A stretch of DNA of 57,753 nt from Neobacillus thermocopriae (GCF_010975035.1 NZ_JAAIUV010000023.1:1-57753); one strand, 5' to 3'; counted from the stretch's first letter, positions 19,185-27,921 are shown. Notes: generated from the letters alone by a model not told the origin. Numbers and translations: made by a program.

Positions 19185-20471
19185 TTAATTTGTTACGTCT
19201 ACATTGCATGTCAATGAACCGTTTAGGGCAGCTTGTCGCTCATTCCATGTCATTGGAGGTAGTTCCCTCGGCACTTCAATCATGTCGATGGCACCATCCA
19301 CAGGACAAACAATCGAACATAAATTACATCCAACACAATCTTCTTCTCGGACTTTCAGATAGCTTTTTCCATTTGCGTCTGTCAGCATATCAATACACTG
19401 ATGGGAGGTATCTTCACAGGCAATATGACATTTATTACAGTTAATACAGACATCCGTATTAATCCTAGCAACAATATTATAATTAAGGTCCAAATCGCCC
19501 CAATCTGAATATTTTGGAACGGATTTGCCAACAATGTCTGAAACGGAAACAATACCTTTACTGTCCAAATAATTGCTTAGCCCTTCAATCATATCCTCGA
19601 CGATCCTGAAACCATGATGCATAGCAGCGGTGCACACTTGAACACCCGTAGCACCCATTAGCATGAATTCAACCGCATCCTTCCAATTGGAAATTCCACC
19701 AATTCCAGAGATAGGAACATTGACATTCGGGTGTCTTGCACATTCGGCCACCATATTTAGAGCAATCGGCTTGACTGCCGGACCACAATAACCTCCGTGA
19801 GCCCCTTTTCCAGCCACATGTGGAATTGTGTTCCAAGTATCTAAGTCGACACCCATCAGCGAGTTGATTGTATTTATCAAACTGATCGCATCTGCCCCAC
19901 CATTACAAGCCGCTTCCGCAGTTGCTGTAATATCGGTGATATTGGGGGTTAATTTGACAATAACAGGAGTTTTCGCAACCTCTTTCACCCAATATGTTTG
20001 TTTCTCTACTAATGCAGGCACCTGACCAGATGCCGCACCCATTCCCCGTTCAGCCATTCCATGTGGGCAACCAAAGTTTAATTCAAGGCCATCTACTCCT
20101 ACGTCCTCCACCCGCTTAACAATTTCATGCCATTTTTCCTGCTTTGGTTCGACCATAAGTGAAGCAATGATGGCATGGTTAGGAAATTTCTTTTTCGTTT
20201 CATAAATTTCTTTTAAGTTCACGTCCAATGGGCGGTCAGAAATCAGTTCAATGTTATTAAAACCAGCGACTCTTTGACCGTTAAAACTTAATGCTGCAAA
20301 ACGGGAACTTACATTCAAAATTGGGTCCCCTAGTGTTTTCCACACAGCTCCTCCCCAGCCTGCTTCAAAAGCACGCTGAACCTGGTAACCAGAGTTTGTC
20401 GGTGGTGCGGATGCAAGCCAAAATGGGTTTGGTGATTGAATACCTGCTAGATTAATTCGTAAATCAGCCAT
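19185..20471 (-). CDS. preA: NAD-dependent dihydropyrimidine dehydrogenase, subunit PreA
   Basis: PreA is the catalytic subunit that reduces uracil or thymine to the 5,6-dihydro form using electrons passed from PreT. The 428-residue protein has a dihydroorotate-dehydrogenase-like FMN barrel (GLELNFGCPHGM, VIVKLTPNITD, PISGIGGI) and an active-site cysteine in GGYCGPAVKPIAL. A C-terminal ferredoxin module carries two 4Fe-4S motifs, CINCNKCHIAC and CVGCNLCSIVCP. ATG at 20471 follows AAGGGGG. It sits between preT and dihydropyrimidinase on one leftward transcript. Confidence 0.95.
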   Translation of the reverse strand: MADLRINLAGIQSPNPFWLASAPPTNSGYQVQRAFEAGWGGAVWKTLGDPILNVSSRFAALSFNGQRVAGFNNIELISDRPLDVNLKEIYETKKKFPNHAIIASLMVEPKQEKWHEIVKRVEDVGVDGLELNFGCPHGMAERGMGAASGQVPALVEKQTYWVKEVAKTPVIVKLTPNITDITATAEAACNGGADAISLINTINSLMGVDLDTWNTIPHVAGKGAHGGYCGPAVKPIALNMVAECARHPNVNVPISGIGGISNWKDAVEFMLMGATGVQVCTAAMHHGFRIVEDMIEGLSNYLDSKGIVSVSDIVGKSVPKYSDWGDLDLNYNIVARINTDVCINCNKCHIACEDTSHQCIDMLTDANGKSYLKVREEDCVGCNLCSIVCPVDGAIDMIEVPRELPPMTWNERQAALNGSLTCNVDVTN

Positions 20472-20521
20472 TCCATTTCCCCCTTCTCCAATATCTTTTT
20501 TATTTATTAAGTTTCATCCTT

Positions 20522-21892
20522 TTAGTTCACCGTTCCAACAGCTGAATATTGCTTATGAATGGCATAAGCAACCTCTTTTCCTTGCTGTGCTGCCGTTACA
20601 ACCATCGCCTCCCCTTTACCTTTACCAAAAATGATGTCACCACAAGCGAACACTTTTGGATTGGATGTTTGCTTGGTTTCCTTATCTACCTTTACCACGC
20701 CTCCATCATGTTCAAGACCAAGCTGTTCGATTAATGATAAATGTCTTGTTTGTCCGATGGCTTTAATTACCACATCAACTGGAATAATATGCTCTGAACC
20801 TTTTATTGGAACTGGACGACGGCGACCATCTGCATCAGGTTCACCTAACTTCATTTTTAAACACTCAATTCCAGTCACTTTACCATTTTCATCACCGATA
20901 ATTCTTTTTGGTGCCGTTAACCAGCGGAATTCTACTCCATCTTGTTTAGCAAATTCATATTCAAAGTCATATGCTGTCATTTCTTCGGCCGTTCGCCGAT
21001 ATAAAATTTTTACGTTTTCCGCTCCCAATCGAACTGAACACGTTGCACCGTCAATCGCGGTATTACCGGCACCGATCACAGCCACTCGCTTGCCAATAAA
21101 ATCAAACGATAATGGGCGTTCTTTAGTGGACTTCACAAAATCAATGGCATCATAAACCCCTTCAAGTTCCTCTCCTTCAATGCCTAGGTTAGGAACATGA
21201 CCCATACCGGCTGCCAAAACGATTCGGTCAAAACCATCTAACAATTCTTGAACTGGTATGTCCTTTCCGACAACTGTATTGGTTCGAATTTTTACATTTA
21301 GTTTCTTAACTTGTTCCACTTCCCATAAGGCAATTTGTTGTGGCAACCTGAAAGACACGATTCCATAAGTATTTAATCCTCCAGCCTTTTCGGCTGCTTC
21401 GAAAATGGTGACATCATAGCCTAATCTGGCAAGCTCTCTCGCAGCAGATAACCCTGCCGGCCCACCGCCGATTACTGCTACCGTTTTACCATTAGATGGT
21501 CCTGGTTCAAATAGTGTTTTTTCATGTTGGATTGCCCAATCTGTGGCATATCTTTGCAAATGGCCAATCATGATTGGTTTGGTAGAATGGTTAAGGACAC
21601 AAGCTCCTTCGCAAAGCTCTTCTGTCGGACAAACCCTTGCACAGCTTGCACCGACGGGGTTAGATGACAGAATGGTTTTTGCAGATCCTAGCAAGTTTCC
21701 TGAGGCAATTTTTTTAATAAAAGTAGGAATATCGATGCCTGTTGGACAGGCCTTGATACAGGGGGCATCATAACAATAGAGGCAACGATTCGCTTCTTCT
21801 AATGCTTCCCGGTTTGTTAGACCAGGCTCGACCTCTTGAAAATTCTTTTTAAGGTCGGTTAATGAGATTCGTAGGTTTTTTTCATTAGCCAA
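20522..21892 (-). CDS. preT: NAD-dependent dihydropyrimidine dehydrogenase, subunit PreT
   Basis: PreT carries FAD and Fe-S clusters and passes electrons between NAD(H) and PreA. The 456-residue protein begins with a GltD-like Fe-S domain (CLYCYDAPCIKACP, then CARVCPTEELCEGAC). FAD binding follows (VIGGGPAGLSAARELARLGY), then the pyridine-nucleotide site (VAVIGAGNTAIDGA). The start is TTG at 21892, seven bases after GGAGG. No ATG fits. It is the first gene of the preT-preA-dihydropyrimidinase transcript. It could be mistaken for the small subunit of glutamate synthase, but the preA neighbour settles the call. Confidence 0.94.
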   Translation of the reverse strand: MANEKNLRISLTDLKKNFQEVEPGLTNREALEEANRCLYCYDAPCIKACPTGIDIPTFIKKIASGNLLGSAKTILSSNPVGASCARVCPTEELCEGACVLNHSTKPIMIGHLQRYATDWAIQHEKTLFEPGPSNGKTVAVIGGGPAGLSAARELARLGYDVTIFEAAEKAGGLNTYGIVSFRLPQQIALWEVEQVKKLNVKIRTNTVVGKDIPVQELLDGFDRIVLAAGMGHVPNLGIEGEELEGVYDAIDFVKSTKERPLSFDFIGKRVAVIGAGNTAIDGATCSVRLGAENVKILYRRTAEEMTAYDFEYEFAKQDGVEFRWLTAPKRIIGDENGKVTGIECLKMKLGEPDADGRRRPVPIKGSEHIIPVDVVIKAIGQTRHLSLIEQLGLEHDGGVVKVDKETKQTSNPKVFACGDIIFGKGKGEAMVVTAAQQGKEVAYAIHKQYSAVGTVN

Positions 21893-22063
21893 TAAAAACC
21901 CTCCTTTTATATTAAAAGTAAATTAGATCCATCTATTGAAAGCGCTTCATAAAATGAATACTTAAACAAAACCTCCTTTTCAAGATTTATTAACAGAAAA
22001 TTCTGCATTTAAATCTATTTTACAGCGTCATAGGTAGATGAGCACCTGACAACCTGTAAAATC

Positions 22064-22077
22064 ATCAAACCAATAAA
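22064..22077 (-). promoter_or_regulatory. Weak candidate PucR box upstream of preT
   Basis: The minus strand reads ATTTATTGGTTTGA-like sequence, matching most but not all of the B. subtilis PucR consensus WWWCNTTGGTTAA. With a PucR regulator in the cluster this is plausible, but the match is imperfect and could be chance in AT-rich DNA. Confidence 0.25.
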
Positions 22078-22173
22078 TTAACCATTATGTAAAAAGTAAT
22101 AAAAAATAGTCTATGTGGTATTTTCATTTCTGAATTATTTATAAATTTACCATACACTTTTAAAAAAATATGT

Positions 22174-22213
22174 AAAAAAATAGCGAGATCTTGAAAGATC
22201 TCACTATTTTTTT
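22174..22213. terminator. Bidirectional terminator below the HemD-like gene
   Basis: The stem AATAGCGAGATC with GATCTCACTATT (one mismatch, 6-base loop) has an A-run on its left and a T-run on its right, so it can work on both strands. It lies about 160 bases past the HemD-like stop codon. Confidence 0.75.
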
Positions 22214-22374
22214 ATCAAATGATGTTTTGTCTATAATTCTATGAATATCTTTATATGAAAGGAATTGTGGTTATATTTAGCAGATATGGAGAGCAAAAAA
22301 AATTTTCGACAAATTCCTTGAAATTTGTTGATTAATGACTGTTTAGTTAATAATATTTATAAATCTGAAAACTA

Positions 22375-23196
22375 CTATTTTTTGTATTCCTTTTGATAAA
22401 ACTTAGCTAGTTCTATAATCATCGCTCCCATTCTTTCAAGATCAGGAACAATGATATTTTCTACCCCCTCTTCTTTTAACGCCTCTGCCGTTACCTTTCC
22501 AACAGCTGCTGCCACTACCGTTTGACGATGAAAAATTTCACTAATCTCCTGATGAATCCCTTTTTTTCGTGCATAGTTATATAAGGAATGAACTTGAGTT
22601 GCTGTTGTAAAACAGATGGCATCACAGTTGCTTTGCAATACCTCTTCCAACAATGACTCCACTATTTCCTCTTTCGGTTCAATGTGGCGATATGGAAGAA
22701 TTTTTTGAACCTTTGCTCCTTTACTTTTGAAAAATTGAGTAAGTACAGGAGCTTCTTCCCCATGTAGCTGAATCATGACTTTACAATTCGTAAAATCAAC
22801 ATTTCCAAGTGTTTGAGAGAATCCCTTAGTTGTCCCATCTTCAGAAACCGCAGTAGGCACAATCCCTAATTTCTTTAAGGTAGCTAATGTTTTATATCCC
22901 CTTGCTGCTATCTTCGTTTCGAAAACTCTTTTTAAAAACAATTCCTTTAGACCTAAGTTCTCTGCTAATTCTACAAGTTTTTCTGTGCCCATTCCGGTAG
23001 TGAATACTACCCAATCTGCCCCCTGTTCAACAAATTGAACTAAGTCAGGCTCTACTTCCTTCTCAGCTAAAAACACTGTGCCTTGTAAAGGTCGATGAAG
23101 AGGGATACCACCCTGATTTTCTATCAATTGGCTAATTTCCTCTATTTTACGGGAACCGCAAATGGCTATTTTTTTCCCAGCTAACCTTTTATGCAT
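22375..23196 (-). CDS. Uroporphyrinogen-III synthase family protein (HemD-like)
   Basis: HemD closes and inverts ring D of hydroxymethylbilane to make uroporphyrinogen III, the precursor of heme, siroheme and cobalamin. The 273-residue protein has the two-lobe HemD pattern: GKKIAICGSRK at the start, ADWVVFTTGMGTEKL in lobe one, DAICFTTATQVHSLYNYA in lobe two, and VVAAAVGKVTAEALKEEGV near the C-terminus. It stands alone, away from any hem operon, so it may be a second copy serving siroheme for sulfite reductase, or may have another role. ATG at 23196 follows GAGGG. Confidence 0.82.
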   Translation of the reverse strand: MHKRLAGKKIAICGSRKIEEISQLIENQGGIPLHRPLQGTVFLAEKEVEPDLVQFVEQGADWVVFTTGMGTEKLVELAENLGLKELFLKRVFETKIAARGYKTLATLKKLGIVPTAVSEDGTTKGFSQTLGNVDFTNCKVMIQLHGEEAPVLTQFFKSKGAKVQKILPYRHIEPKEEIVESLLEEVLQSNCDAICFTTATQVHSLYNYARKKGIHQEISEIFHRQTVVAAAVGKVTAEALKEEGVENIIVPDLERMGAMIIELAKFYQKEYKK

Positions 23197-23283
23197 TCAT
23201 CATCCCTCACTTTATCCATTCTTTCGTCCTAATCCTACCATTTCCATTGTGATTTGAAAGCCCCTTCCTCATTATTTTTACAT

Positions 23284-23314
23284 AAAAAAATAGAGGCGTT
23301 CCAATCCGCCTCTA
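23284..23314 (-). terminator. Terminator of the DHA2 transporter gene
   Basis: A perfect 8-bp stem, TAGAGGCG with CGCCTCTA (23291-23298 and 23307-23314), is followed leftward by TTTTTTT, just past the stop codon at 23320. Confidence 0.88.
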
Positions 23315-23319
23315 CTTCT

Positions 23320-24852
23320 CTAATTCTGTGCTAACTTTGCTGTTGTTACATTTTTCGCAGCTGGTTTCATTTCACCAGGGTCTTCTGCTTGTTTTGCCCG
23401 TTTAATAAAGATGGCTAAAACAATGGCAACAGCAGCGATAAAGGTTGAAATTAAGAATGAATAGTTGATTCCTTCTAACATAGCTTTCATGGCAATTTGT
23501 TGCTTCATTTGAGCTATTACTTCCGGTGTCGGTTGTTCTGTCATGTGTCTCATTGCTTCTTCACCAAGAGCCTTTGCTTCGGATTCTGTCCGATTAGACA
23601 TAATTGTTACTAATAGCGCTGTTCCAATTGCACCTGCAACTTGGTTTAAAGTATTATTCATGGCTGTACCGTGTGGATAAAAGCGTGCCGGTAATTGGTT
23701 TAACCCGTTTGTTGAAACTGGCATCATAACCATAGACATTCCAAACATGCGGATTGCATGAAGGGTCACCAAGTACGCATAACTAGTATCCATAGATAAT
23801 TTACTAAAGAAGTATGTCGTCACAGTCATAATGGTTAAACCAGTAAGAGCTAATGGACGGGCGCCAATTTTATCAAAAATTTTACCTGTAATTGGTGACA
23901 TAATGGCCATAACTAATGCCCCTGGCAATAGCATTAACCCTGCATCCATAGGGGTAATACCACGGATTGTTTGGACATAAATTGGGAGCAAAAGCATACC
24001 TGAAAACATGGCCATATTTACAACCATCGCAATGGCGGATGATAAAGCAAACATAGGGTATCTATAAATGCGAAAGTTTAATAATGGTTGTTCTTGTTTT
24101 AGCTGTCTTAAGATAAATACGATTAAAGAGATAGTACCGATGATAATCGTTCCGTAAACATAAGGACTATCCCATCCTTTATTACCCGCAGAACTAAATC
24201 CATAAAGAATGCCACCAAAACCAACACTTGATAATAGTAGTGAAAGTACATCTAAATGGATGTTTACTTTTTCTTTTTTATCTTTCAATAAGAAAAAGCC
24301 AATAATTACCACAGCAGCGGCAATTGGGGTAACGAAATGGAACAACATTCTCCAGTCATAATGCTCAATAATCCAACCTGACAAAGTAGGACCAATGGCA
24401 GGTGCAGCCATTAAGATAAGACCGAATACCCCCATAGCTGCTCCTCTTCGCTCAACAGAGAAACTAACAAGCATGACATTCATTAATAGCGGCATCATGA
24501 TCGCAGAACCCGCTGCTTGAATCATCCTGCCTGTTAATAGAAGTGGGAAAGCATGAGCAAATCCGGCTAAGATCGTACCAAAAGTAAATAATCCCATAGC
24601 GGCCAAAAAGATATGCCGAACAGAATATTTTTGAATTAAATAAGCGGTCGCAGGGATTAAAATTCCGTTTACCAACATAAAACCGGTCGTCATCCATTGA
24701 ACTGTAGAAGCATCAATATCTAGGTCCTTCATAATAGATGGTAATGCAATATTTAGTAACGTATTATTTAAAAACGCAATAAAAGCCCCGACCATTAGTA
24801 CGGCGATAATTCCGTAAGGCGGGCGTTTGGTTTCTTTTATAGAATTCCCCAT
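23320..24852 (-). CDS. DHA2-family multidrug MFS transporter (EmrB/QacA type, 14 TM)
   Basis: The 510-residue protein has about 14 membrane spans and the MFS drug:H+ antiporter-2 signatures. These include NTLLNIALPSIMKDL in the first span, WMTTGFMLVNGILIP after it, GRMIQAAGSAIMMPL, and the motif C region MAAPAIGPTLSGWIIEHYDWR. It should export drugs or toxic lipophilic compounds by proton antiport. The substrate is unknown. The gene faces away from a TetR regulator at 25036, the usual arrangement for an inducible pump. ATG at 24852 follows GGAGG. Confidence 0.92.
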   Translation of the reverse strand: MGNSIKETKRPPYGIIAVLMVGAFIAFLNNTLLNIALPSIMKDLDIDASTVQWMTTGFMLVNGILIPATAYLIQKYSVRHIFLAAMGLFTFGTILAGFAHAFPLLLTGRMIQAAGSAIMMPLLMNVMLVSFSVERRGAAMGVFGLILMAAPAIGPTLSGWIIEHYDWRMLFHFVTPIAAAVVIIGFFLLKDKKEKVNIHLDVLSLLLSSVGFGGILYGFSSAGNKGWDSPYVYGTIIIGTISLIVFILRQLKQEQPLLNFRIYRYPMFALSSAIAMVVNMAMFSGMLLLPIYVQTIRGITPMDAGLMLLPGALVMAIMSPITGKIFDKIGARPLALTGLTIMTVTTYFFSKLSMDTSYAYLVTLHAIRMFGMSMVMMPVSTNGLNQLPARFYPHGTAMNNTLNQVAGAIGTALLVTIMSNRTESEAKALGEEAMRHMTEQPTPEVIAQMKQQIAMKAMLEGINYSFLISTFIAAVAIVLAIFIKRAKQAEDPGEMKPAAKNVTTAKLAQN

Positions 24853-24988
24853 TTAAATTCCTCCTTAAACTTATTGTTCAATTTTTTATACCCCTGTTAC
24901 ATACTTTCCTATAATATACCCGCTGTTCAATATTTGCAATAGAAAAATCTTCAATAAATAAAGGTTTGTCTTGCCTGAAAATTTAAGA

Positions 24989-25012
24989 TACTATATTTTT
25001 ATACCGATAGTA
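24989..25012. promoter_or_regulatory. Candidate TetR operator between the pump and its regulator
   Basis: An inverted repeat TACTAT (24989-24994), 12 bases, ATAGTA (25007-25012) lies just before the tetR start, in the region shared by the divergent promoters. The arms are short, so this is a tentative assignment. Confidence 0.3.
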
Positions 25013-25035
25013 CAAATGAAAAACAAGGTGATTAA

Positions 25036-25929
25036 ATGAATGATCGCAAGCAACATGTAGTCAAGATGGCTCATGAATTATTTATTAATAAAGGATTTCA
25101 GGCAACGTCTATTCAAGATATCTTGGATTATAGTGGTATCTCAAAAGGGACATTTTATAATTATTTTTCTTCCAAAAATGAATTATTAATGGCCATTTTC
25201 AAAACGATTTATAAAGATTTAGAAAAAATGAGGGATGAACTCCTTATTGGTCAAGATCGATCTGATATCGAAATTTTTATTAAACAAATTGAAATGCAAT
25301 TAATAACGAATCGAAAAAACCGATTAATTCCTCTCTTTGAAGAAGTCATGGTTTCTAAAGATACGGAAATAAAAAAATTTCTTGAACAAGGAAAGTTAAG
25401 AAATATTCAATGGATCTATCATCGTTTGATTGACATATTTGGTGAGAGTAAGAAACCTTATTTATTAGACTGTGCGATTATGTTCATGGGAATTCTTCGT
25501 GAAAACATAAAATTTAATCGTATATACAATGAATCAAGTGCCAATATTAGTCGAATTGTTCGTTATTCAGTAAATCGGTTAGTAAATATGGTTGAGGACC
25601 TATCAGAAAATAAAGAACAATTACTTCAACCAGAGCTTGTAGAAAGTTGGTTTCCCAATTGTAAAAAACAACACTATGATTTAAATAAAAAGATACAACA
25701 TATCATATTTTTACTTAAAAATAATATCGGCTCAGATAAAAACCATATGAAAGCGAAAGAACTTTTGGAATTTATTGAAGAAGAGTTATTTGGTACGAAA
25801 AGTCCACGGCAATTTTTAATTGAAAGTGCCATTCTTTCTTTAAAAACCGAACATGAAGATGAATGGAGGAAGAATCTTACCCGATTAGAACAATTATTAG
25901 AAGAATATTTTAAGCTGATAAAGGACTAA
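25036..25929 (+). CDS. TetR/AcrR-family transcriptional regulator, long form
   Basis: The N-terminal helix-turn-helix is clear (QATSIQDILDYSGISKGTFY followed by NYFSSKNELL, residues about 20-50). At 297 residues it is some 100 longer than a typical TetR, and the extra C-terminal half is helical and charged. It may bind a large ligand or carry a second dimer interface. It is divergent from the DHA2 pump, so it is probably that pump's repressor. ATG at 25036 follows AAGGTG, and a terminator follows the stop. Confidence 0.87.
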   Translation: MNDRKQHVVKMAHELFINKGFQATSIQDILDYSGISKGTFYNYFSSKNELLMAIFKTIYKDLEKMRDELLIGQDRSDIEIFIKQIEMQLITNRKNRLIPLFEEVMVSKDTEIKKFLEQGKLRNIQWIYHRLIDIFGESKKPYLLDCAIMFMGILRENIKFNRIYNESSANISRIVRYSVNRLVNMVEDLSENKEQLLQPELVESWFPNCKKQHYDLNKKIQHIIFLLKNNIGSDKNHMKAKELLEFIEEELFGTKSPRQFLIESAILSLKTEHEDEWRKNLTRLEQLLEEYFKLIKD

Positions 25930-25956
25930 CCCCCTAAAGTGGGGGTTTCCTTATTT
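25928..25956 (+). terminator. Terminator of the TetR gene
   Basis: AACCCCC and GGGGGTTT flank a 6-base loop directly after the stop codon. A T-rich stretch follows. Confidence 0.8.
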
Positions 25957-25987
25957 AGATGAGAAAGTATAGTATAAACTTGGAGAT

Positions 25988-26196
25988 TTGTCTAGCTCCA
26001 GCACCCTAGCGGCGAGAAGCCTTCAGTCTCCTCCCTACGATAAGTCAACATCGAATCGCCTTCAGCTCTTCGTGTTTCCTTTATCTCAGTTGGGGAACAC
26101 CACAAGGAAGGCTTCGGCAGCATTAACATCGCACGACCGAAAGCGTTAGCTTTTGGGAGGAAGCCATACGCCGCTAACCAGGGGGCTTTCGCTTTT
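25988..26196. repeat. Structured intergenic repeat element (about 210 bp)
   Basis: This GC-richer block starts with TCTAGCTCCAGC-type sequence and ends with CCAGGGGGCTTTCGC. Its ends pair: AGC.CCCTAGCGGC near 26000-26013 with GCCGCTAACCAGGGGGCT near 26170-26187. Inside are further hairpins, for example GTGTTTCC with GGGAACAC, CCGAAAGC-GTTA-GCTTTTGG, and AGCCTTC with GAAGGCT. No gene is seen. Blocks of this kind are scattered between genes in Bacillus and related genomes, as I recall. The base composition differs sharply from its neighbours. Confidence 0.65.
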
Positions 26197-26204
26197 CTAT
26201 GTAC

Positions 26205-26591
26205 TTAATTAAAAAATGCTTTTTGGATTTCCCATATGAAATAATCGTTGGAATATTGTCTTACTTCTACAACTGCGTCTTCTCCGTTTTTTGAAAAAAT
26301 TAAGCCTGATCCCATTTGCTCTTTATATTCCCAGCCTTTTGAAATCATGAAGTCTTTCACTACTTCATATTCACGGTTCCCTTTGATTTGAGATAAATAT
26401 CGTCTACGTTTTTCGGTCTTAGCTAATAGGACATATTCAGAGCTGGATAATTTCAATTTTAATGTAGAAACAAGGAAAGCAATTGGATTTCCTTCTTGGT
26501 GGAGTACAGGCCCAATGTGATTAAGGTATAAACAAAATCCCATTACCATGAAAATCATTAAAATAAAAATCGTTTTCCTTATTTGCTCCAT
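26205..26591 (-). CDS. Hypothetical single-span membrane protein, 128 residues
   Basis: I do not recognise this protein. It starts with a short basic N-terminus and one hydrophobic segment (about residues 7-25, IFILMIFMVMGFCLYLNHIG), with no lipobox or clear cleavage site. It is probably a membrane-anchored protein facing outward. The rest is a small soluble domain with EYEVVKDFMISKGWEYKEQM and a strand-rich C-terminus (DAVVEVRQYSNDYFIWEI). ATG at 26591 has GGAGG upstream. It is separate from the VanW gene by a terminator. Confidence 0.75.
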   Translation of the reverse strand: MEQIRKTIFILMIFMVMGFCLYLNHIGPVLHQEGNPIAFLVSTLKLKLSSSEYVLLAKTEKRRRYLSQIKGNREYEVVKDFMISKGWEYKEQMGSGLIFSKNGEDAVVEVRQYSNDYFIWEIQKAFFN

Positions 26592-26680
26592 AGGCCCGCC
26601 TCCTTCAAACTGGTCCTATATATAAGACGGAAAAGATAGCCAAATTGTTTCAAATTTTTTCAAAAACCCTAATGGCTAAT

Positions 26681-26716
26681 AAAAAAAAGACTATGATCCT
26701 GAGGATCATAGTCTTT
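26681..26716 (-). terminator. Terminator of the VanW-family gene
   Basis: A perfect 14-bp stem, AAAGACTATGATCC with GGATCATAGTCTTT and a 3-base loop, is followed leftward by a T-run. It overlaps the stop region of the lipoprotein gene by position only. Confidence 0.9.
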
Positions 26717-26719
26717 ATG

Positions 26720-27712
26720 TCAATGACTTTTCGCGTAAAGTGCTTGATATTCTGCTGATGTTCTGATTTCTACGGTGAGTTTGCCTTTTCCATATATCGT
26801 TTTTATTAATAGTGGAACACCTGTCGTATTTTGGAAACGGAAATCTTTTACCCCATATGCTACTGTGGCATCACGTCCTGCTGGGACATATCCAATGGAT
26901 AAGGAATGATTATGCCATTCAATATATTTAACCCCTAATTGATCAATGGAATTAAATAATGTGGATGAAGTTTGACAAATTCCTCCACCAATGCCATCAA
27001 CTAATTTTTTATTAATAATTTCCTTTGCTGGCTGATATCCGTTTTCGGCTGTTCCCGGCCCTACCATTGTATTAAAGGAAAAAATATCATTTACCCCAAC
27101 AATTACGTTATTGATTGCTTGAGCCGATAGTTCAATATTTTTGGATCGTCCCACGACCCCGCTATTAAAATAAGTAGAAAAAGAAGCAAGGACAACGTCA
27201 TCTAAATGAGGAATGTCTTCGGGCTTATATTCACTTTCCGTTACATAAATAGGAAGTTCCACCTCTCCACCATTTACAGATGCCTCCATTACTTTCTCGA
27301 CTAATTCCGATTCCTTCAGAATTACTTGTGGCTTACCTTTAATAATTTGGCCATTTTCATCAATTCGATCAAGAACCATTCTCTGATCAATACCTGGAGT
27401 TGTTTCTGTACCTCTAGCCAGTTCCTTCGCCCAGTTTTCTAATTCCTTTCTATATTTTTCTTTGTCCGTATGAAATCCCATTTCTGAAGGATGAATCGTT
27501 CTAACAATGCTCTTTGTTCTAGGGTCAATGACTTTTACCTCCATCTGCTTAGGTTCTTCTTTTTTTGAAGATTTTTCTGTTGTTTGCTTTTGATGATGGG
27601 TTGGTTTAGTCTTATTAGCTATTGGATCATTTGCCGTTTTTTCAGTACATCCTGTCATAAGAACGAAGCTTGCCATTAATAAAATCGCGAATACGCATTT
27701 TCTTTTTCCCAT
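26720..27712 (-). CDS. VanW-family lipoprotein
   Basis: The N-terminus is a lipoprotein signal: basic MGKRK, a hydrophobic stretch, and the lipobox LMTGC with the lipidated cysteine at residue 22. A lysine/threonine-rich linker follows. The C-terminal VanW domain (about residues 185-315) shows FSFNTMVGPGTAENGYQPA, GGGICQTSSTLFNSI and YVPAGRDATVAYG. VanW domains occur in cell-wall-linked proteins of firmicutes and in some vancomycin-resistance loci. Their biochemical role is not settled. It is a single gene with its own terminator and implies no resistance by itself. Confidence 0.88.
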   Translation of the reverse strand: MGKRKCVFAILLMASFVLMTGCTEKTANDPIANKTKPTHHQKQTTEKSSKKEEPKQMEVKVIDPRTKSIVRTIHPSEMGFHTDKEKYRKELENWAKELARGTETTPGIDQRMVLDRIDENGQIIKGKPQVILKESELVEKVMEASVNGGEVELPIYVTESEYKPEDIPHLDDVVLASFSTYFNSGVVGRSKNIELSAQAINNVIVGVNDIFSFNTMVGPGTAENGYQPAKEIINKKLVDGIGGGICQTSSTLFNSIDQLGVKYIEWHNHSLSIGYVPAGRDATVAYGVKDFRFQNTTGVPLLIKTIYGKGKLTVEIRTSAEYQALYAKSH

Positions 27713-27921
27713 TCCTCAACTTCTCCTCTAACTCCTATACAAGTGTATTTCTTGAAATGGTTATGAATAACTCCACCAACTATCTTATTCGTGGAAGTTT
27801 AACCATATGACTTACAATTAAGAATGATTCTTCATTCTTTTAATAAAGACTGTTTGGAATTGGAAATTGTTACAATAATTATGAATCTATTGAAATTTTA
27901 CCAATTTTATGGAATAGAAAA

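Larger units (their letters stand above)
21893..22374. other. Intergenic region upstream of preT (482 bp)
   Basis: No convincing gene is seen. The part next to preT has a catabolite-response-like palindrome TGAAAGCGCTTCA at 21937-21949, which is one base shorter than the usual cre spacing. On the minus strand a TTGGTTTGAT stretch (22064-22073) partly resembles the PucR box known from B. subtilis. A terminator lies at 22174-22213. Confidence 0.6.

Noticed and set aside
20631..21155. Long plus-strand open frame (174 codons) opposite preT
   Set aside because: It is a shadow of preT codons, without ribosome site or recognisable domain.
21937..21949. Catabolite response element (cre) TGAAAGCGCTTCA upstream of preT
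   Set aside because: It resembles cre but is one base short of the normal 14-base spacing, so CcpA binding is doubtful.
21900..21978. Short leader peptide (TTG start, 20 codons) ending just before the preT ribosome site
   Set aside because: The Shine-Dalgarno AAGGAGG is only about two bases from the TTG, too close for good initiation, and the peptide has no codon run that suggests attenuation.
26720..27712. Vancomycin-resistance locus based on the VanW domain
   Set aside because: No vanH, vanA/B, vanX, vanR or vanS gene is present, and VanW-domain lipoproteins are common in sensitive bacilli.
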